A stretch of DNA of 64,000 nucleotides from Celeribacter arenosi (GCF_039539485.1 NZ_BAABDF010000007.1:1116001-1180000); one strand, 5' to 3'; shown: positions 26,846 to 36,242, counted from the first letter of the stretch. Notes: generated by a model not told the origin, from the letters alone. Made by a program: numbers and translations.

Positions 26846-26874
26846 AAGATATGTCGGACCGAGTGGAGTTTCAA
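26846..26874 (-). promoter_or_regulatory. Promoter of the tmRNA gene
   Basis: TTGAAA (26874-26869), a 17-nt spacer and TATCTT (26851-26846) lie just upstream of the acceptor piece, giving a start near 26840. Strong -35/-10 matches fit an abundant stable RNA. Confidence 0.7.
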
Positions 26875-27154
26875 GCGCGACCCACAGGCAATTCATCACA
26901 AAACAACAGTGAACAATTTCTCCCCAAAACGCGGGATTGTTGCCGGGAACGCTGAAAACAATGGAAATTTGCCCCAATCGCGCCACAACCACAGCCACAT
27001 TTGGCCACGTTAAGGGTTCATAAATCTCCAAAGGCCTGTGGAGTCTCGCCAAGCGCATCCCAGAATTCGGGACCAAAAATGCGGAGCGGTACTTCAACGG
27101 TCGGGGTAGGTGCACATTCGGTCTGGGTGACGGTTGTGTCGATGGAGTACGACG
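26875..27154 (+). other. Intergenic region between tmRNA promoter and TadE-like gene
   Basis: About 280 bp without a gene I can support. It is less G+C rich than its surroundings and presumably holds the promoter for the rightward TadE/TadG pair. A minus-strand open frame spanning 26705-27115 runs through the tmRNA and is rejected. Confidence 0.6.
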
Positions 27155-27595
27155 ATGTTTAATCGTTTGGGCAAATTAAAGCGGACAGTGCGCACCTTTT
27201 TCAAAGGCGACGACGGGTCAGCAACTATTGAGCACGTGCTTTGGATCCCGGTCCTCGGCGGGCTCGTGATGTTGTCGACCGATGCTACACTGCTTCTGCA
27301 CGAACAGACCTACCTGTATGAATTGTCCCGCGACGCCGCACGAATGGTCTCCGTCGGACAAAAAACGGTAGAAGAAGCCAAAATCGCAACCGAAACCCGC
27401 CTGGGTAGCGGTGCGGGTTACGAAGTGAATGTGGTGATCAACGAAGAATACGTGGTCGCCTCAATCGATGTGCCTTTCGAAGATATTATTCTGTTTAACG
27501 GTCCCTTCGTGGGGAACGCGAAACTCAATGGTGGTGTAACTATGTGGATCGAGGGCGTTGGCTCCGATGAAACTGATCCGGAGGAAACGACATGA
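27155..27595 (+). CDS. TadE-like pilus-assembly protein
   Basis: A 146-aa protein with a basic N-terminal tail and one transmembrane helix at about residues 28-48 (GSATIEHVLWIPVLGGLVMLS), preceded by the DDGSATIEH motif seen in TadE-family minor pseudopilins. The rest is extracytoplasmic with an acidic C-terminus. GGAG lies 7 nt before the ATG at 27155. It overlaps the next gene by 4 bp (ATGA). No other tad/flp genes are in the window. Confidence 0.8.
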   Translation: MFNRLGKLKRTVRTFFKGDDGSATIEHVLWIPVLGGLVMLSTDATLLLHEQTYLYELSRDAARMVSVGQKTVEEAKIATETRLGSGAGYEVNVVINEEYVVASIDVPFEDIILFNGPFVGNAKLNGGVTMWIEGVGSDETDPEETT

Positions 27596-29046
27596 TCGAC
27601 CTCGTCTTGAAGAAAGTTCAACAGTACCGCAAACAAGAGGACGGTATCGGGACGGTTTCGTCTCTGTTCTTTTTGGTACTTATCGCAATCATCGGCGGGA
27701 TCGCACTCGATGGCGCCAACGCCTGGCGGGCCCGTTTCCAGTTGCAGGTTGCAGCCGATGCGGCGGCTCTCGCGGCGGCGGCGCATATCGATAACCCGAC
27801 CGCGGCGCGCGAAATCGCCATGGAAGTGGTGCGGCGCAACCTTGGCGGGGATACCAACGCGCTGACATCCGAAGACATCACCTTTGGTGTCTGGGACGCG
27901 GCAAGCGGTGACTTTGCGCTCGCAGAGGATGAATCGGCCGAAGACGCTTATGACGCAGTTGTCGTTCAAACGCAGCGTAGTAATGAGCGCTCCAACTCGG
28001 TGGGCACCTATCTCATGCGCCTCATCGGGATCGATTCGTTCGAAGTCGCGGCCTATTCCATCGCACGGTCCGACATTCAGACCGGAACCGAGACAATTGA
28101 GATCAGCGGTGGCGGCACCTCAGCGCATTGTAGCGCTGCGACATTCATCTCCACGCATTCGGTAAGCGCCGGTGGTGGCAACGATTTCCATGATGGTGTG
28201 TGTATCTACGGTGCAGGCAGTGTCGCATTCGGTGGCAACGACTACTTTGACGATACCGTTCGCCTGATGGCCAATGACATCGCCACGATCCGTGACTCCC
28301 ATGTCGCAAGCGGTTCGGCCACGGTTCCCGAAATCGCGTCCGAAGGCTATCTGGAAGCGGCCATTGTGCCCAACCTCGACTGGATGTTCAGCGAACGCTG
28401 GAATGCATTCTACGGGAAACACGGTCAAAACTATGGTGGCGACCTCGTCCCCGACTTCATCAAGGATCCGGCAACAGGAACGGCCAAAATCGTACAGTAC
28501 GACGGCTGGTGGTCCATTCAACCGAGCCAGGTTCAGCCCTACACCATCTATGTGGTGAATGGCGGCGCCCAGTTCAGTGGCGGAATCGACGCCCAGAACG
28601 TGATGTTCATGGTTAACGGCTACTTCGGTGTTGGCGGCGGCGGGTCACTCCACTTCAAGGACGTGTACTTCTTCGGCACGGACGTGAACCTCGCAGGCAG
28701 CGTGCAGTGGGGCGATCCCTCCATCACCTGTGACGATCACCGCTACTCCGTCTACCTGTTCGCGAAGAACTACGTGAGCCTGGGTGGTTGGGCCGCACCG
28801 GTCCCGATGGACGGCGTCGTTGTGGCGGCCCCCTCCATTCGTCCGGGTGGCTCCATGACCGCGACACACGTCTATTTCGAGAGCACACAGAACTTTAACA
28901 TCGGTGGTGACTTCTCTGTGTGGGGCTGTGCGAATGGCTACGAGGGACCGATGAACAGTCATTGGGAACTCACCAGCGCCGGTGGACCCAGCACCTCTAC
29001 CGAAACAGTCGAATATGTGGTGCGCAAGGCGACCCTGAAGCAGTAG
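27592..29046 (+). CDS. TadG-like protein with large beta-rich, glycine-rich C-terminal region
   Basis: A 484-aa protein. Residues ~14-45 form the Tad-family N-terminal helix (EDGIGTVSSLFFLVLIAIIG then ALDGANAWR), followed by the DAAALAAAAH segment of TadG-like proteins. From about residue 160 the sequence is Gly/Asn/Ser-rich with GGGNDFHDG and GGNDYFDD repeats, HCS, GVCIYG, ITCDD and WGCANG cysteines that could form two disulfides outside the membrane, and strand-like periodicity. I do not recognise this C-terminal part as a named domain. Translationally coupled to the TadE-like gene. Confidence 0.75.
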   Translation: MIDLVLKKVQQYRKQEDGIGTVSSLFFLVLIAIIGGIALDGANAWRARFQLQVAADAAALAAAAHIDNPTAAREIAMEVVRRNLGGDTNALTSEDITFGVWDAASGDFALAEDESAEDAYDAVVVQTQRSNERSNSVGTYLMRLIGIDSFEVAAYSIARSDIQTGTETIEISGGGTSAHCSAATFISTHSVSAGGGNDFHDGVCIYGAGSVAFGGNDYFDDTVRLMANDIATIRDSHVASGSATVPEIASEGYLEAAIVPNLDWMFSERWNAFYGKHGQNYGGDLVPDFIKDPATGTAKIVQYDGWWSIQPSQVQPYTIYVVNGGAQFSGGIDAQNVMFMVNGYFGVGGGGSLHFKDVYFFGTDVNLAGSVQWGDPSITCDDHRYSVYLFAKNYVSLGGWAAPVPMDGVVVAAPSIRPGGSMTATHVYFESTQNFNIGGDFSVWGCANGYEGPMNSHWELTSAGGPSTSTETVEYVVRKATLKQ

Positions 29047-29069
29047 TTTCGACCTGTCTCAAACAAAAA

Positions 29070-29096
29070 AACGCCGCTCGAAAGAGCGGCGTTTTT
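29070..29096. terminator. Bidirectional terminator between convergent genes
   Basis: ACGCCGCTC / GAGCGGCGT around GAAA, flanked by A7 on the left and T5 on the right, so it works for the TadG-like gene and for the leftward binding-protein gene. Confidence 0.93.
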
Positions 29097-29118
29097 CATG
29101 TTTTAACCGTCTGTTCTA

Positions 29119-30159
29119 TCAGAATCCGGCTTTGATCTTTTCAAATTCCTCGGACTGCTTTTCGCGAAGTTCCACAGACATCGGCAACTGCGCGAGAACA
29201 GGCGCATCGATCGGTTCCAGACCGGCGTCGATCAAAGCCTGCTCACCCAGCGTGGCCAGGCCTTCGGTATTTGAAATGCCGTAGCCTGCGTCCATGAGCG
29301 TTGCGGCATTGGATGCGTTCAGGAAGCTGTTGATGTAATCGTAGGCTTTGTCTTCGGAGCCCGGTCCATCTTTCAGGTTCACATAACCACACAGCCAAAG
29401 CGACGATCCCTCGGTCGCTTCGCGTTCGAAACCGATCGGATATCCTTCGTCGACCATTGTCGGGTAGGTTTCGTTCCATGCCCAAGCGACAAGGATTTCA
29501 CCCGTCGCCAAGAGCTGTGCCAACTCCGCGGTATCGGTCCAATAGGTGCGCAGGTTCGGGTGCACCGCGCGCAGCCAATCGGACGCCGCCATGAATTCCT
29601 CGTCTGTTGCATTTTGCCAGTTCGTAACACCGGTCGCCAGATAGGCCAGCGCATAGGCGTCATCGACGTTATCGGGCAGGGTGATACGTCCCGCATAAGC
29701 AGGATCGGTATAGACCTGAAGCGTTTTTACAGCTTCCACAGGCACTTCTTCGGTGTTGTAAGCGGTTGCAGTCGATCCGAAATCGGTCGGAATGAAATAG
29801 GCATTGTCAGCTGCCACATCTTCGCCGAGCAGATTGCCGTCGAGTTTATCAAAGTCGGGGATTTTCGACGTATCCCACGCCTCCAGAATGCCGCTTTCCA
29901 CCCATTTGGTCACAGAACCCGCGCATACGTGGCTCACGTCGGCTTTGAAACCGGACAGAAGTTTTTGCAGCGCTTCATCTTCCTCGCCGAAAAAGGCGAA
30001 AGAGGGATCGGCACCGTTTTTGGCATTGTAGTTAGTGTGAAATGCCGGGTCTTCGAAACCGGAATAGTCAAAGACCAGCAGATCGCTGTCCTGTGCTCCG
30101 GCAGCAGCGGCCAGTCCCGTCAGTGCTGTTGCGCCGAGTAGGCTTTTGAGGGTGATCAT
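29119..30159 (-). CDS. PotD-like extracellular solute-binding protein
   Basis: A 346-aa periplasmic binding protein with a signal peptide (MITLKSLLGATALTGLAAAA, cleavage near GAQ-D). The mature part begins LLVFDYSGFEDPAFH and carries KADVSHVC, PTDFGSTATAYN and VAWAWNETYP, as in polyamine-type binding proteins (PotD/PotF family). No transporter genes adjoin it, so ligand and partner are unknown. ATG 30159 chosen for the signal peptide; an in-frame 30234 start lacks one. Confidence 0.82.
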   Translation of the reverse strand: MITLKSLLGATALTGLAAAAGAQDSDLLVFDYSGFEDPAFHTNYNAKNGADPSFAFFGEEDEALQKLLSGFKADVSHVCAGSVTKWVESGILEAWDTSKIPDFDKLDGNLLGEDVAADNAYFIPTDFGSTATAYNTEEVPVEAVKTLQVYTDPAYAGRITLPDNVDDAYALAYLATGVTNWQNATDEEFMAASDWLRAVHPNLRTYWTDTAELAQLLATGEILVAWAWNETYPTMVDEGYPIGFEREATEGSSLWLCGYVNLKDGPGSEDKAYDYINSFLNASNAATLMDAGYGISNTEGLATLGEQALIDAGLEPIDAPVLAQLPMSVELREKQSEEFEKIKAGF

Positions 30160-30346
30160 TCCGCATAACTCCCTGTGCGTGTTAATCTGGGAAAAGACGC
30201 TATCACGGGTTTTGGAACGTGCAAGCTCTCTCAACCCAGATGTTGGCTATTTGGCAATCACTTGGCGCGAAATTGCGCAGGCGTTCGGTTTGACATTTAC
30301 GTCGCGCAGCCCAAGTGTCGCGGTGACACCTATGAAAGGGATCGAG

Positions 30347-31336
30347 ATGCGCGCACTAGTAATGGAGCAGGGCACAGACGGCCTCGCAAAACCTGAAATC
30401 AAAGACATCGACGAGGGACATTTGCCAGAGGGAGATGTCACCGTACGGGTCGAATTCTCGACATTGAACTATAAAGACGGATTGTGCCTGTCCCCTAAGG
30501 GGGGCGGTCTCGTTAAAACCTATCCGCATGTTCCGGGCATCGATTTTTCCGGCGTCGTGGAGGCGTCCGATGACCCCCGTTATGCACCCGGTGACCGCGT
30601 CGTTCTGACCGGCTGGCGTGTCGGGGAAATCCATTGGGGCGGTTACGCGCAAAAGGCGCGTGTAAAGGCCGATTGGCTCGTCAAACTCCCGGACGCCATC
30701 AGCACTCGACAAGCGATGGCTGTCGGGACCGCCGGGTTTACCGCTATGCTCGCCCTGCAGGCGCTGGAGGATGCGGGCCTGACCCCTGATAAGGGACCGG
30801 TACTGGTAACCGGCGCGACGGGGGGCGTGGGGTCTGTTGCTGTCGCGCTGCTGGCCAATCTCGGCTACGAGGTCGCAGCTGTTACAGGGCGCGTTGAGCA
30901 GGAGCCTTATCTGCGCGCTTTGGGGGCCTCCATCATCGTTCCACGCGAAGACATCAACCAACCCGTTGCGCGTCCGCTGGAAAAGGCAACGTGGGCTGGA
31001 TGTATCGATGCCGTTGGTGGGGACATGTTGGGGCGTTTGCTCGGTCAGATGGACGTCAATAGTTCAGTGGCGTTGGTCGGCCTCGCCGGCGGCGCAGCCT
31101 TTTCGTCCACTGTGGTGCCGTTCCTGTTGCGTGGCGTGAAACTCTTCGGGATCGACAGCGTGACGATGCCCTATGAGGCCCGCGTGCGCGCATGGAACCG
31201 TCTGGCGACCGATCTGCCCATGGGCAAACTCGAAGACATGGTTCAGACCGCGACCCTCAATGACCTGCCCGAACTCGGGGCCGCGATTTTGAAGGGCCAG
31301 GTAAAAGGCAGGGTCGTCGTCGACGTCAACGCGTGA
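30347..31336 (+). CDS. acuI: AcuI/YhdH family acryloyl-CoA reductase (NADPH)
   Basis: A 329-aa zinc-free medium-chain reductase. MRALVMEQ at the start, STLNYKDGLCL, VPGIDFSGVVE and the nucleotide loop VTGATGGVGSVAVALL match YhdH/AcuI. In roseobacters AcuI reduces acryloyl-CoA during DMSP breakdown and detoxification; here no dmd/prp genes adjoin it, so that role is by homology. ATG 30347 follows AAAGGG; an in-frame 30146 start is unsupported. It is divergent from the PotD-like gene, 187 bp away. Confidence 0.88.
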   Translation: MRALVMEQGTDGLAKPEIKDIDEGHLPEGDVTVRVEFSTLNYKDGLCLSPKGGGLVKTYPHVPGIDFSGVVEASDDPRYAPGDRVVLTGWRVGEIHWGGYAQKARVKADWLVKLPDAISTRQAMAVGTAGFTAMLALQALEDAGLTPDKGPVLVTGATGGVGSVAVALLANLGYEVAAVTGRVEQEPYLRALGASIIVPREDINQPVARPLEKATWAGCIDAVGGDMLGRLLGQMDVNSSVALVGLAGGAAFSSTVVPFLLRGVKLFGIDSVTMPYEARVRAWNRLATDLPMGKLEDMVQTATLNDLPELGAAILKGQVKGRVVVDVNA

Positions 31337-31349
31337 GGCTCTGACACCA

Positions 31350-32558
31350 CTAGACCTGCGGCGCGCCGATCACCCGGCGGGCGCGTGGCAGGACAAACAA
31401 CAACAGCCCCATCGTGATACTGGCACATAGAGCCATGGCACCGATCATCGGTGTGGGCGTGCTGTCAAAAAACGGCCCCGTCAGGGCAACCATGGCCCCA
31501 CCTGCCACCATCTGTAGTGTGCCTCCGAGTGACGATGCCAGCCCCGCAATGTCTCCATGCGGGTCCAGAGCGCTGACCATGGTCGTGGGGATCACGAGCC
31601 CCATGGCCGCGAACCCGATGATCAATCCCGCGATGATGACCCCGAGGCTCGCAAACCCCATGAGGGCCAGAGCGAACAGAAAGACCATGGCGGTGAAAAA
31701 GCCACTTACGCCCACCAGAATAATCTTCAATGCGCCGTGACGTTGCATAAGCGGCGCGGCCATTTGGGAGGCCCCGATGAACCCCATCGCGTTCACCGTG
31801 AACGCCAGTGAAAACTGCGTCGGGGTGAGACCAAAGGTTTCGACATAGACAAAAGAGGCCGAGGCGATAAAGACGAAAAACGCCGCCATTCCGAACCCGC
31901 CGACGAACGTCAGCCCGAGAAACACAGGATCACGCAAAAGCGTTGCGATACCGCGCCCGATGGTGCGTAAATTGATCGCCACACGGTGCTCTTTGGGCAG
32001 TGTTTCTGGCTGCAGCGTCGCGGTGATGACTATGGCCGCAATGGCCGCGATGGCCATGGAGCCAAAGATTGCGCGCCACCCTGTCACGGCAATCAATCCC
32101 GCACCCGCAAGAGGTGCGAACATTGGCGATACAGAAAACACCAGCATAATGAGCGCCATAAGGCGTGTAGCCTCATAGCCGGTGTATTGGTCTCGAATGA
32201 TCGCGCGCGGCACAACCATCAGAGCTGCCGCACCCGCGCCCTGTAGTACCCGCGCCCAGACCAGCATGGTGATCGTCGGCGCGAGCGACGCGGCAATGGA
32301 CCCGGCAAGAAACAGCACCAGCCCGACATAGATCGGCAGTTTGCGACCGGCCTGATCGGCCCAAGGGCCATAGATCAATTGCGCGAGGCCGAAGGCGAGG
32401 AAGTAGAAGGTGATCGTCCCTTGGGTCGCCGCCACGGTGGCATCTAGGCTTGCGGCGATGTTGGGAAGGGCGGGCAGGAACATGTCGATTGCAAACGGTC
32501 CAACCGCCGACATGAGACCCAGAACCAACGCCGAGCGCATCAGGGGGGTAAGTGTCAT
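31350..32558 (-). CDS. Bcr/CflA family multidrug MFS transporter
   Basis: A 402-aa twelve-helix MFS carrier. The opening MSAVGPFAIDMFLPALPNIA and FGLAQLIYGPWADQAGRK with ARVLQGAGAAALMVVPRAI are the DHA1 Bcr/CflA motifs. AAGG lies 8 nt before the ATG at 32558; the longer frame to 32795 lacks support. Substrate is unknown (drug efflux by family). Convergent with acuI. Confidence 0.9.
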   Translation of the reverse strand: MTLTPLMRSALVLGLMSAVGPFAIDMFLPALPNIAASLDATVAATQGTITFYFLAFGLAQLIYGPWADQAGRKLPIYVGLVLFLAGSIAASLAPTITMLVWARVLQGAGAAALMVVPRAIIRDQYTGYEATRLMALIMLVFSVSPMFAPLAGAGLIAVTGWRAIFGSMAIAAIAAIVITATLQPETLPKEHRVAINLRTIGRGIATLLRDPVFLGLTFVGGFGMAAFFVFIASASFVYVETFGLTPTQFSLAFTVNAMGFIGASQMAAPLMQRHGALKIILVGVSGFFTAMVFLFALALMGFASLGVIIAGLIIGFAAMGLVIPTTMVSALDPHGDIAGLASSLGGTLQMVAGGAMVALTGPFFDSTPTPMIGAMALCASITMGLLLFVLPRARRVIGAPQV

Positions 32559-32745
32559 GACGAATGCCTTTCCCAACCGGAACGGGCAGACCCGTGGCGA
32601 CTGTTTACTATGAGATATGCGTGGGTGCGCAGCGACTGGCGCTGCCAATTTTTCGCAAACCATGCTCGGCGCGATCTCACTGGTCAAGACCAACCGGCGG
32701 AGAGTAGGGTGTGGAAAATTGCAAGCGACCTGACCGGAGTTCGAA

Positions 32746-33570
32746 ATGCCTGAATTTGCGACACTTCTTCCTTTTGGCCTTTTGATCGCGGTCATCGGCG
32801 CATTTGCGGGTGTGCTGGCGGGATTGCTCGGGGTCGGGGGCGGGATCGTTTTGGTGCCGGCATTCTATTACGCCTTTTCAGGGCTCGGATATGGCTCGCC
32901 CTACTTGATGCAGATATGTCTTGCCACGTCTCTGGCGACGATCATCGTGACCTCCGCCCGTTCGGTCATGTCCCACCATCGAAAAGGGGCGGTCGAATGG
33001 CCGATCCTCAAGAGCTTTGCACCCGGGATTGTGGTCGGCGCCATCGTCGGTGTCCTCGTCGCTACTGCGCTGCGCTCTTCGACGCTGCAGGCGATATTCG
33101 GGGGCATGGCGATCCTGATCGGTCTCTACATGATCTTCGGCAATAGCGCGTGGCGTCTGGGCGACAAAATGCCCAAAGGGATTGCCCGCGCGATTATCTC
33201 ACCGATGATCGGGTTTCTGTCGGTTCTGATGGGCATTGGCGGCGGCTCTTTCGGGGTTCCGACCATGACCCTCTACGGCGTTCCGATCCATCGTGCTGTT
33301 GCAACGGCGGCCGGTTTCGGGGCCATCATCGCAGTCCCCTCTGTTATCGGATTTCTGTTCGTCTCCATTCCACCCGAGGTCACACCACCTTTCACCATCG
33401 GTGCGGTCAACATCGCGGCCTTCCTCGTGGTGATTGCCATGACACTGCTGACAGCACCCATCGGCGCGCGCATCGCACATGCCATGGACCCCAAACCCCT
33501 CAAACGTGTTTTCGGCGGGTTTCTGATCCTTGTCGCGCTCAACATGCTGCGCAAAGCGATGGGGGCATAG
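32746..33570 (+). CDS. TauE/SafE family sulfite/organosulfonate exporter
   Basis: A 274-aa membrane protein with two TauE repeats, each showing GxGGGxxxVP: GLLGVGGGIVLVPAF near residue 30 and LMGIGGGSFGVPTMTLYG near 165. About eight helices. CGGAG lies 8 nt upstream of the ATG. Family roles include sulfite, sulfoacetate or taurine-linked export; no sulfur genes adjoin it. Confidence 0.88.
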   Translation: MPEFATLLPFGLLIAVIGAFAGVLAGLLGVGGGIVLVPAFYYAFSGLGYGSPYLMQICLATSLATIIVTSARSVMSHHRKGAVEWPILKSFAPGIVVGAIVGVLVATALRSSTLQAIFGGMAILIGLYMIFGNSAWRLGDKMPKGIARAIISPMIGFLSVLMGIGGGSFGVPTMTLYGVPIHRAVATAAGFGAIIAVPSVIGFLFVSIPPEVTPPFTIGAVNIAAFLVVIAMTLLTAPIGARIAHAMDPKPLKRVFGGFLILVALNMLRKAMGA

Positions 33571-33614
33571 GTCCGATGGCGCGGTCGTAGCGAGTGGTCG
33601 GATTGGCGCGCGGC

Positions 33615-33848
33615 CTAGCTGCGTGACAGGCGTCCTGCGCGACCGCCGCGCCGTGTGGTCGGAGCAGGGGAGCGGGAAGGTAGCTCCGCCATAATGGTTT
33701 TGCGCTGCTCGGGAGTCATGCGGGACCAGTCCCCGATTTCCTCAATGGAGCGCGCGCACCCGAGGCAAAGACGGGTGTCGGGATGGATCTGACAGACCTG
33801 CGTACAGGGGCTGTCGATTTCGTCACGGGTCCAGATCGGGTCGCTCAT
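33615..33848 (-). CDS. DUF1289 cysteine-rich small protein
   Basis: A 77-aa protein with the DUF1289 core: PCTQVCQIHPDTRLCLGCAR and EEIGDWSRMTPEQR, a four-Cys motif likely binding zinc or iron. The tail is basic and Arg-rich. Starts within ruvX (ATGA overlap), last gene of the ccmI-ruvX unit. Function unknown. Confidence 0.88.
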   Translation of the reverse strand: MSDPIWTRDEIDSPCTQVCQIHPDTRLCLGCARSIEEIGDWSRMTPEQRKTIMAELPSRSPAPTTRRGGRAGRLSRS

Positions 33849-34318
33849 AGGTTCCCCATCCGGTCCAATGCGCCCTGCAGGATCACCGAGGCCGCAACCT
33901 GATCGATCTTTTCGGCGCGTTTCGCGCGCGACATATCCGCCTCCAACATGGCGCGTTCGGCGGACACGGTCGACAGACGTTCGTCCCAAAAGGTGATCGG
34001 CAGTTCCGTCAGGTTCCCCAGATTTCGCGCGAAAGCACGGGTTTTCTGACATCGTGGCCCTTCAGAGCCATCCATATTGCGCGGCAGGCCGAGGACGATC
34101 CCTGAAACCTCACGGCCCCCCAAGACCTCCAAAAGGGCTGCGGCATCCACGCCGAATTTTTTGCGCCGGATAGTCGCGGTGGGGGTTGCCACAGACCACA
34201 AACGGTCCGAAATCGCGATGCCGATGGTTTTGTCGCCAAAGTCCAATCCCGCCAGAGCGGACATTGCAGGCAGGGCTGCGCGAAACTCTGCGATGTCATC
34301 GGTGATGAGGGCACTCAT
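33845..34318 (-). CDS. ruvX: Holliday-junction resolvase-like RuvX (YqgF)
   Basis: A 157-aa RNase H-fold nuclease with a likely role in pre-16S rRNA 5' processing. The AGLDFGDKTIGIAISD motif gives the first catalytic Asp; GLPRNMDGSEG and FWDERLSTVSAE follow. A later in-frame ATG at residue 19 gives the more usual length. Overlaps ccmI by 4 bp. Confidence 0.9.
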   Translation of the reverse strand: MSALITDDIAEFRAALPAMSALAGLDFGDKTIGIAISDRLWSVATPTATIRRKKFGVDAAALLEVLGGREVSGIVLGLPRNMDGSEGPRCQKTRAFARNLGNLTELPITFWDERLSTVSAERAMLEADMSRAKRAEKIDQVAASVILQGALDRMGNL

Positions 34319-35535
34319 TGCGCAACCCCGGCCTGTTCGGCTGCGGCCCGCACGGTAGCCAAAGCTTCGGGATCTGCGCCAAAAACAACCTGCGCTTCAC
34401 CCCAGATTGCACGCGCGCGTTCGGTATCACCAAGGACGCCGAGCGACGACACAAGTCGGGCCCATTCCTGTGGAGTGCCGCCTTCATTGGCCAAGCGCGC
34501 AGAGAGAGTATTGACCATGCCACGGATCATGGACTGGCGGTCGTCATCGCTCATATCCGCAGCTGCGGCCACGTCATCGGCAGAGGGTCCGGCCAGTCCG
34601 GTTTGGGGTGGTAGGGTGTAGCGCACACCCGCCGCCTGCGCGACGCTTTCGATTTGATCACGAATTGCGGGAACCCACAGATCGTTTGGCTCCGATGAAT
34701 TCAAAAGGCCCTGCCAGAGCGTGAAAGTCCGGTCCGGACGGCCATTTTGCGCGAACATAAGGCCGGAATAGTAAATCGCTGTGCCATTGTCGGGATCGCG
34801 TTCGAGGGCGCGCACCAACGCCGTTTCCGCCTCTGGCGACACATAACCACCGGCCGCAAGGATCATGAGGTCTGCAAGTTCGGCGTAGTCCTGCGATGTT
34901 GCGTCTGCGCCTTTGATGGCGATGATTTTACTCTGTGCCTGATAGGCTTCGACAAAGTTTCCAACGGCTGCCTCATTGCGCGCCAGCAATTCATGTCCCC
35001 GCAGATCGCCGGTCCGGGTTTCGAGCGCGGCGCGCAGCCGTTCGAGGAGATCGAGGTGGTTGGGGTCAATCTCGTTTTGAAAGACGGGGGCGCTTTCTTC
35101 GGCCTCCGATTGTAGCGCGCGTGATTTGCGGGATTCCTCTGCAACGCGCAGACGTTCGGTGAGCGGCAGATCGGGGTAACCGGGCACGCCGAGTGAGGTG
35201 TAAAGTGCGACCGCACCAGCAATCACGCCAGCCATGAGGAGCGCAGCGCCCCAAACGGGAAACGCCGCAATTGCGGTGTCGCTTTTGCCCTTTTGGCGGT
35301 CCGCATCGAGAATGCGGCGTGAAATTTCAGTGCGTGCGCGTTCCGCGTCAGCTTGGCCTAGAACTCCACGGGCCAAGTCGCGATCCACTTCGGCCAACTG
35401 ATCGCGATAGACCCGCAACGCCGTATCGGCCTGACCTTGATCCTGTTTCCCGATGCCGCGCGCGCGCCATAGTGACAGGCCCAGAGGAGCGGCACTTAGG
35501 GCTGCGATGAAAATGGCGATAATCCAGAAGGTCAT
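34315..35535 (-). CDS. ccmI: Cytochrome c biogenesis protein CcmI
   Basis: A 406-aa protein of the CcmI/CycH type, the apocytochrome c chaperone of the heme ligation complex. Two N-terminal helices (about residues 2-20 and 89-110) flank a charged segment with DRDLARGVLG, and the periplasmic part is made of TPR-like repeats (ALERDPDNGTAIYYSGLMFAQNGR). ATG 35535 chosen; a TTG at 35550 is also possible. No other ccm genes are in the window. Confidence 0.88.
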   Translation of the reverse strand: MTFWIIAIFIAALSAAPLGLSLWRARGIGKQDQGQADTALRVYRDQLAEVDRDLARGVLGQADAERARTEISRRILDADRQKGKSDTAIAAFPVWGAALLMAGVIAGAVALYTSLGVPGYPDLPLTERLRVAEESRKSRALQSEAEESAPVFQNEIDPNHLDLLERLRAALETRTGDLRGHELLARNEAAVGNFVEAYQAQSKIIAIKGADATSQDYAELADLMILAAGGYVSPEAETALVRALERDPDNGTAIYYSGLMFAQNGRPDRTFTLWQGLLNSSEPNDLWVPAIRDQIESVAQAAGVRYTLPPQTGLAGPSADDVAAAADMSDDDRQSMIRGMVNTLSARLANEGGTPQEWARLVSSLGVLGDTERARAIWGEAQVVFGADPEALATVRAAAEQAGVAQ

Positions 35536-35640
35536 GGGTGGGCCCGGCAATAGGAATGTCTGGGGCGGATGTTTAGCGGTCGCAAGACATCGGCGAAACC
35601 CCCAATGACGTGCCTGTGACGGAATGGCATGGGGGGAGGG

Positions 35641-35684
35641 TTGATATAGGACATCACATATAATATAGGATGTGTCCTATATTA
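35641..35684 (+). promoter_or_regulatory. Promoter and palindromic operator of the padR-CPBP operon
   Basis: A perfect inverted repeat, TAATATAGGA (35661-35670), TGTG, TCCTATATTA (35675-35684), ends 13 bp before the start codon at 35697. A partial copy of one arm (TATAGGACAT) lies at 35645-35654. TTGATA at 35641 with a 17-nt gap to TATAGG inside the palindrome is a possible promoter, and TATAAT (35659-35664) is another. A site on top of the promoter suits autorepression by the PadR product. Confidence 0.7.
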
Positions 35685-35696
35685 TGGGAGCATGGC

Positions 35697-36242
35697 ATGT
35701 CTCTAAAATTCGCACTCCTCGGGTTTCTCGTCGAACAGCCGATGACGGGTTACGATCTTCGCAAAGCGATGGAAGCCTCCGTTGGGCATTTCTGGACTGC
35801 GGATCAGGCCCAGATTTACCGAACGCTGTCCGGTCTCGTCGACGAAGGTCTGGTGACGGTCGATGTGGTCGAACAGGAAACCCGCCCGAACCGCCGTGTG
35901 CACCGGATTTGTCCGGCGGGGGAAGACGCGTTGGACGCATGGCTGGCAAGCCCGCTCGAGCCCGTGCCGGTTCGCGAACCCTTCCTCATGCGGACGTTTT
36001 TTGGCGGACGCCTGAAGGTCGAGGCCATAGAGCACCTCCTGACTGCTCGCATCGACGAAGCCACGCAGTTGGTCAGCCTATTGAGCGCAATCCGCCAACA
36101 GCAATCAACACCGACGAGCCTGTCGATGCACCTACGGATTGCCACCTTGGACAACGGAATTGCGCACGGGCAGGCCGAGATTGATTGGGCCAAAACAGTT
36201 TTAAACGGATTGGGAGCGTGGCATGGCACAGACCTCACATAG
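35697..36242 (+). CDS. PadR family transcriptional regulator
   Basis: A 181-aa regulator. The N-terminal winged helix matches PadR: FALLGFLVEQPMTGYDLRKAME, QIYRTLSGLVDEGLV, RRVHRICPAGEDAL. The C-terminal half is a helical dimerisation region. GGGAG lies 6 nt before the ATG. The CPBP gene starts inside its 3' end. The palindrome upstream suggests it controls its own operon; effector unknown. Confidence 0.88.
   Translation: MSLKFALLGFLVEQPMTGYDLRKAMEASVGHFWTADQAQIYRTLSGLVDEGLVTVDVVEQETRPNRRVHRICPAGEDALDAWLASPLEPVPVREPFLMRTFFGGRLKVEAIEHLLTARIDEATQLVSLLSAIRQQQSTPTSLSMHLRIATLDNGIAHGQAEIDWAKTVLNGLGAWHGTDLT

Noticed and set aside
26705..27115. Minus-strand 136-codon open frame
   Set aside because: It runs through the tmRNA promoter, acceptor piece and intervening segment, has no ribosome site and no family resemblance.
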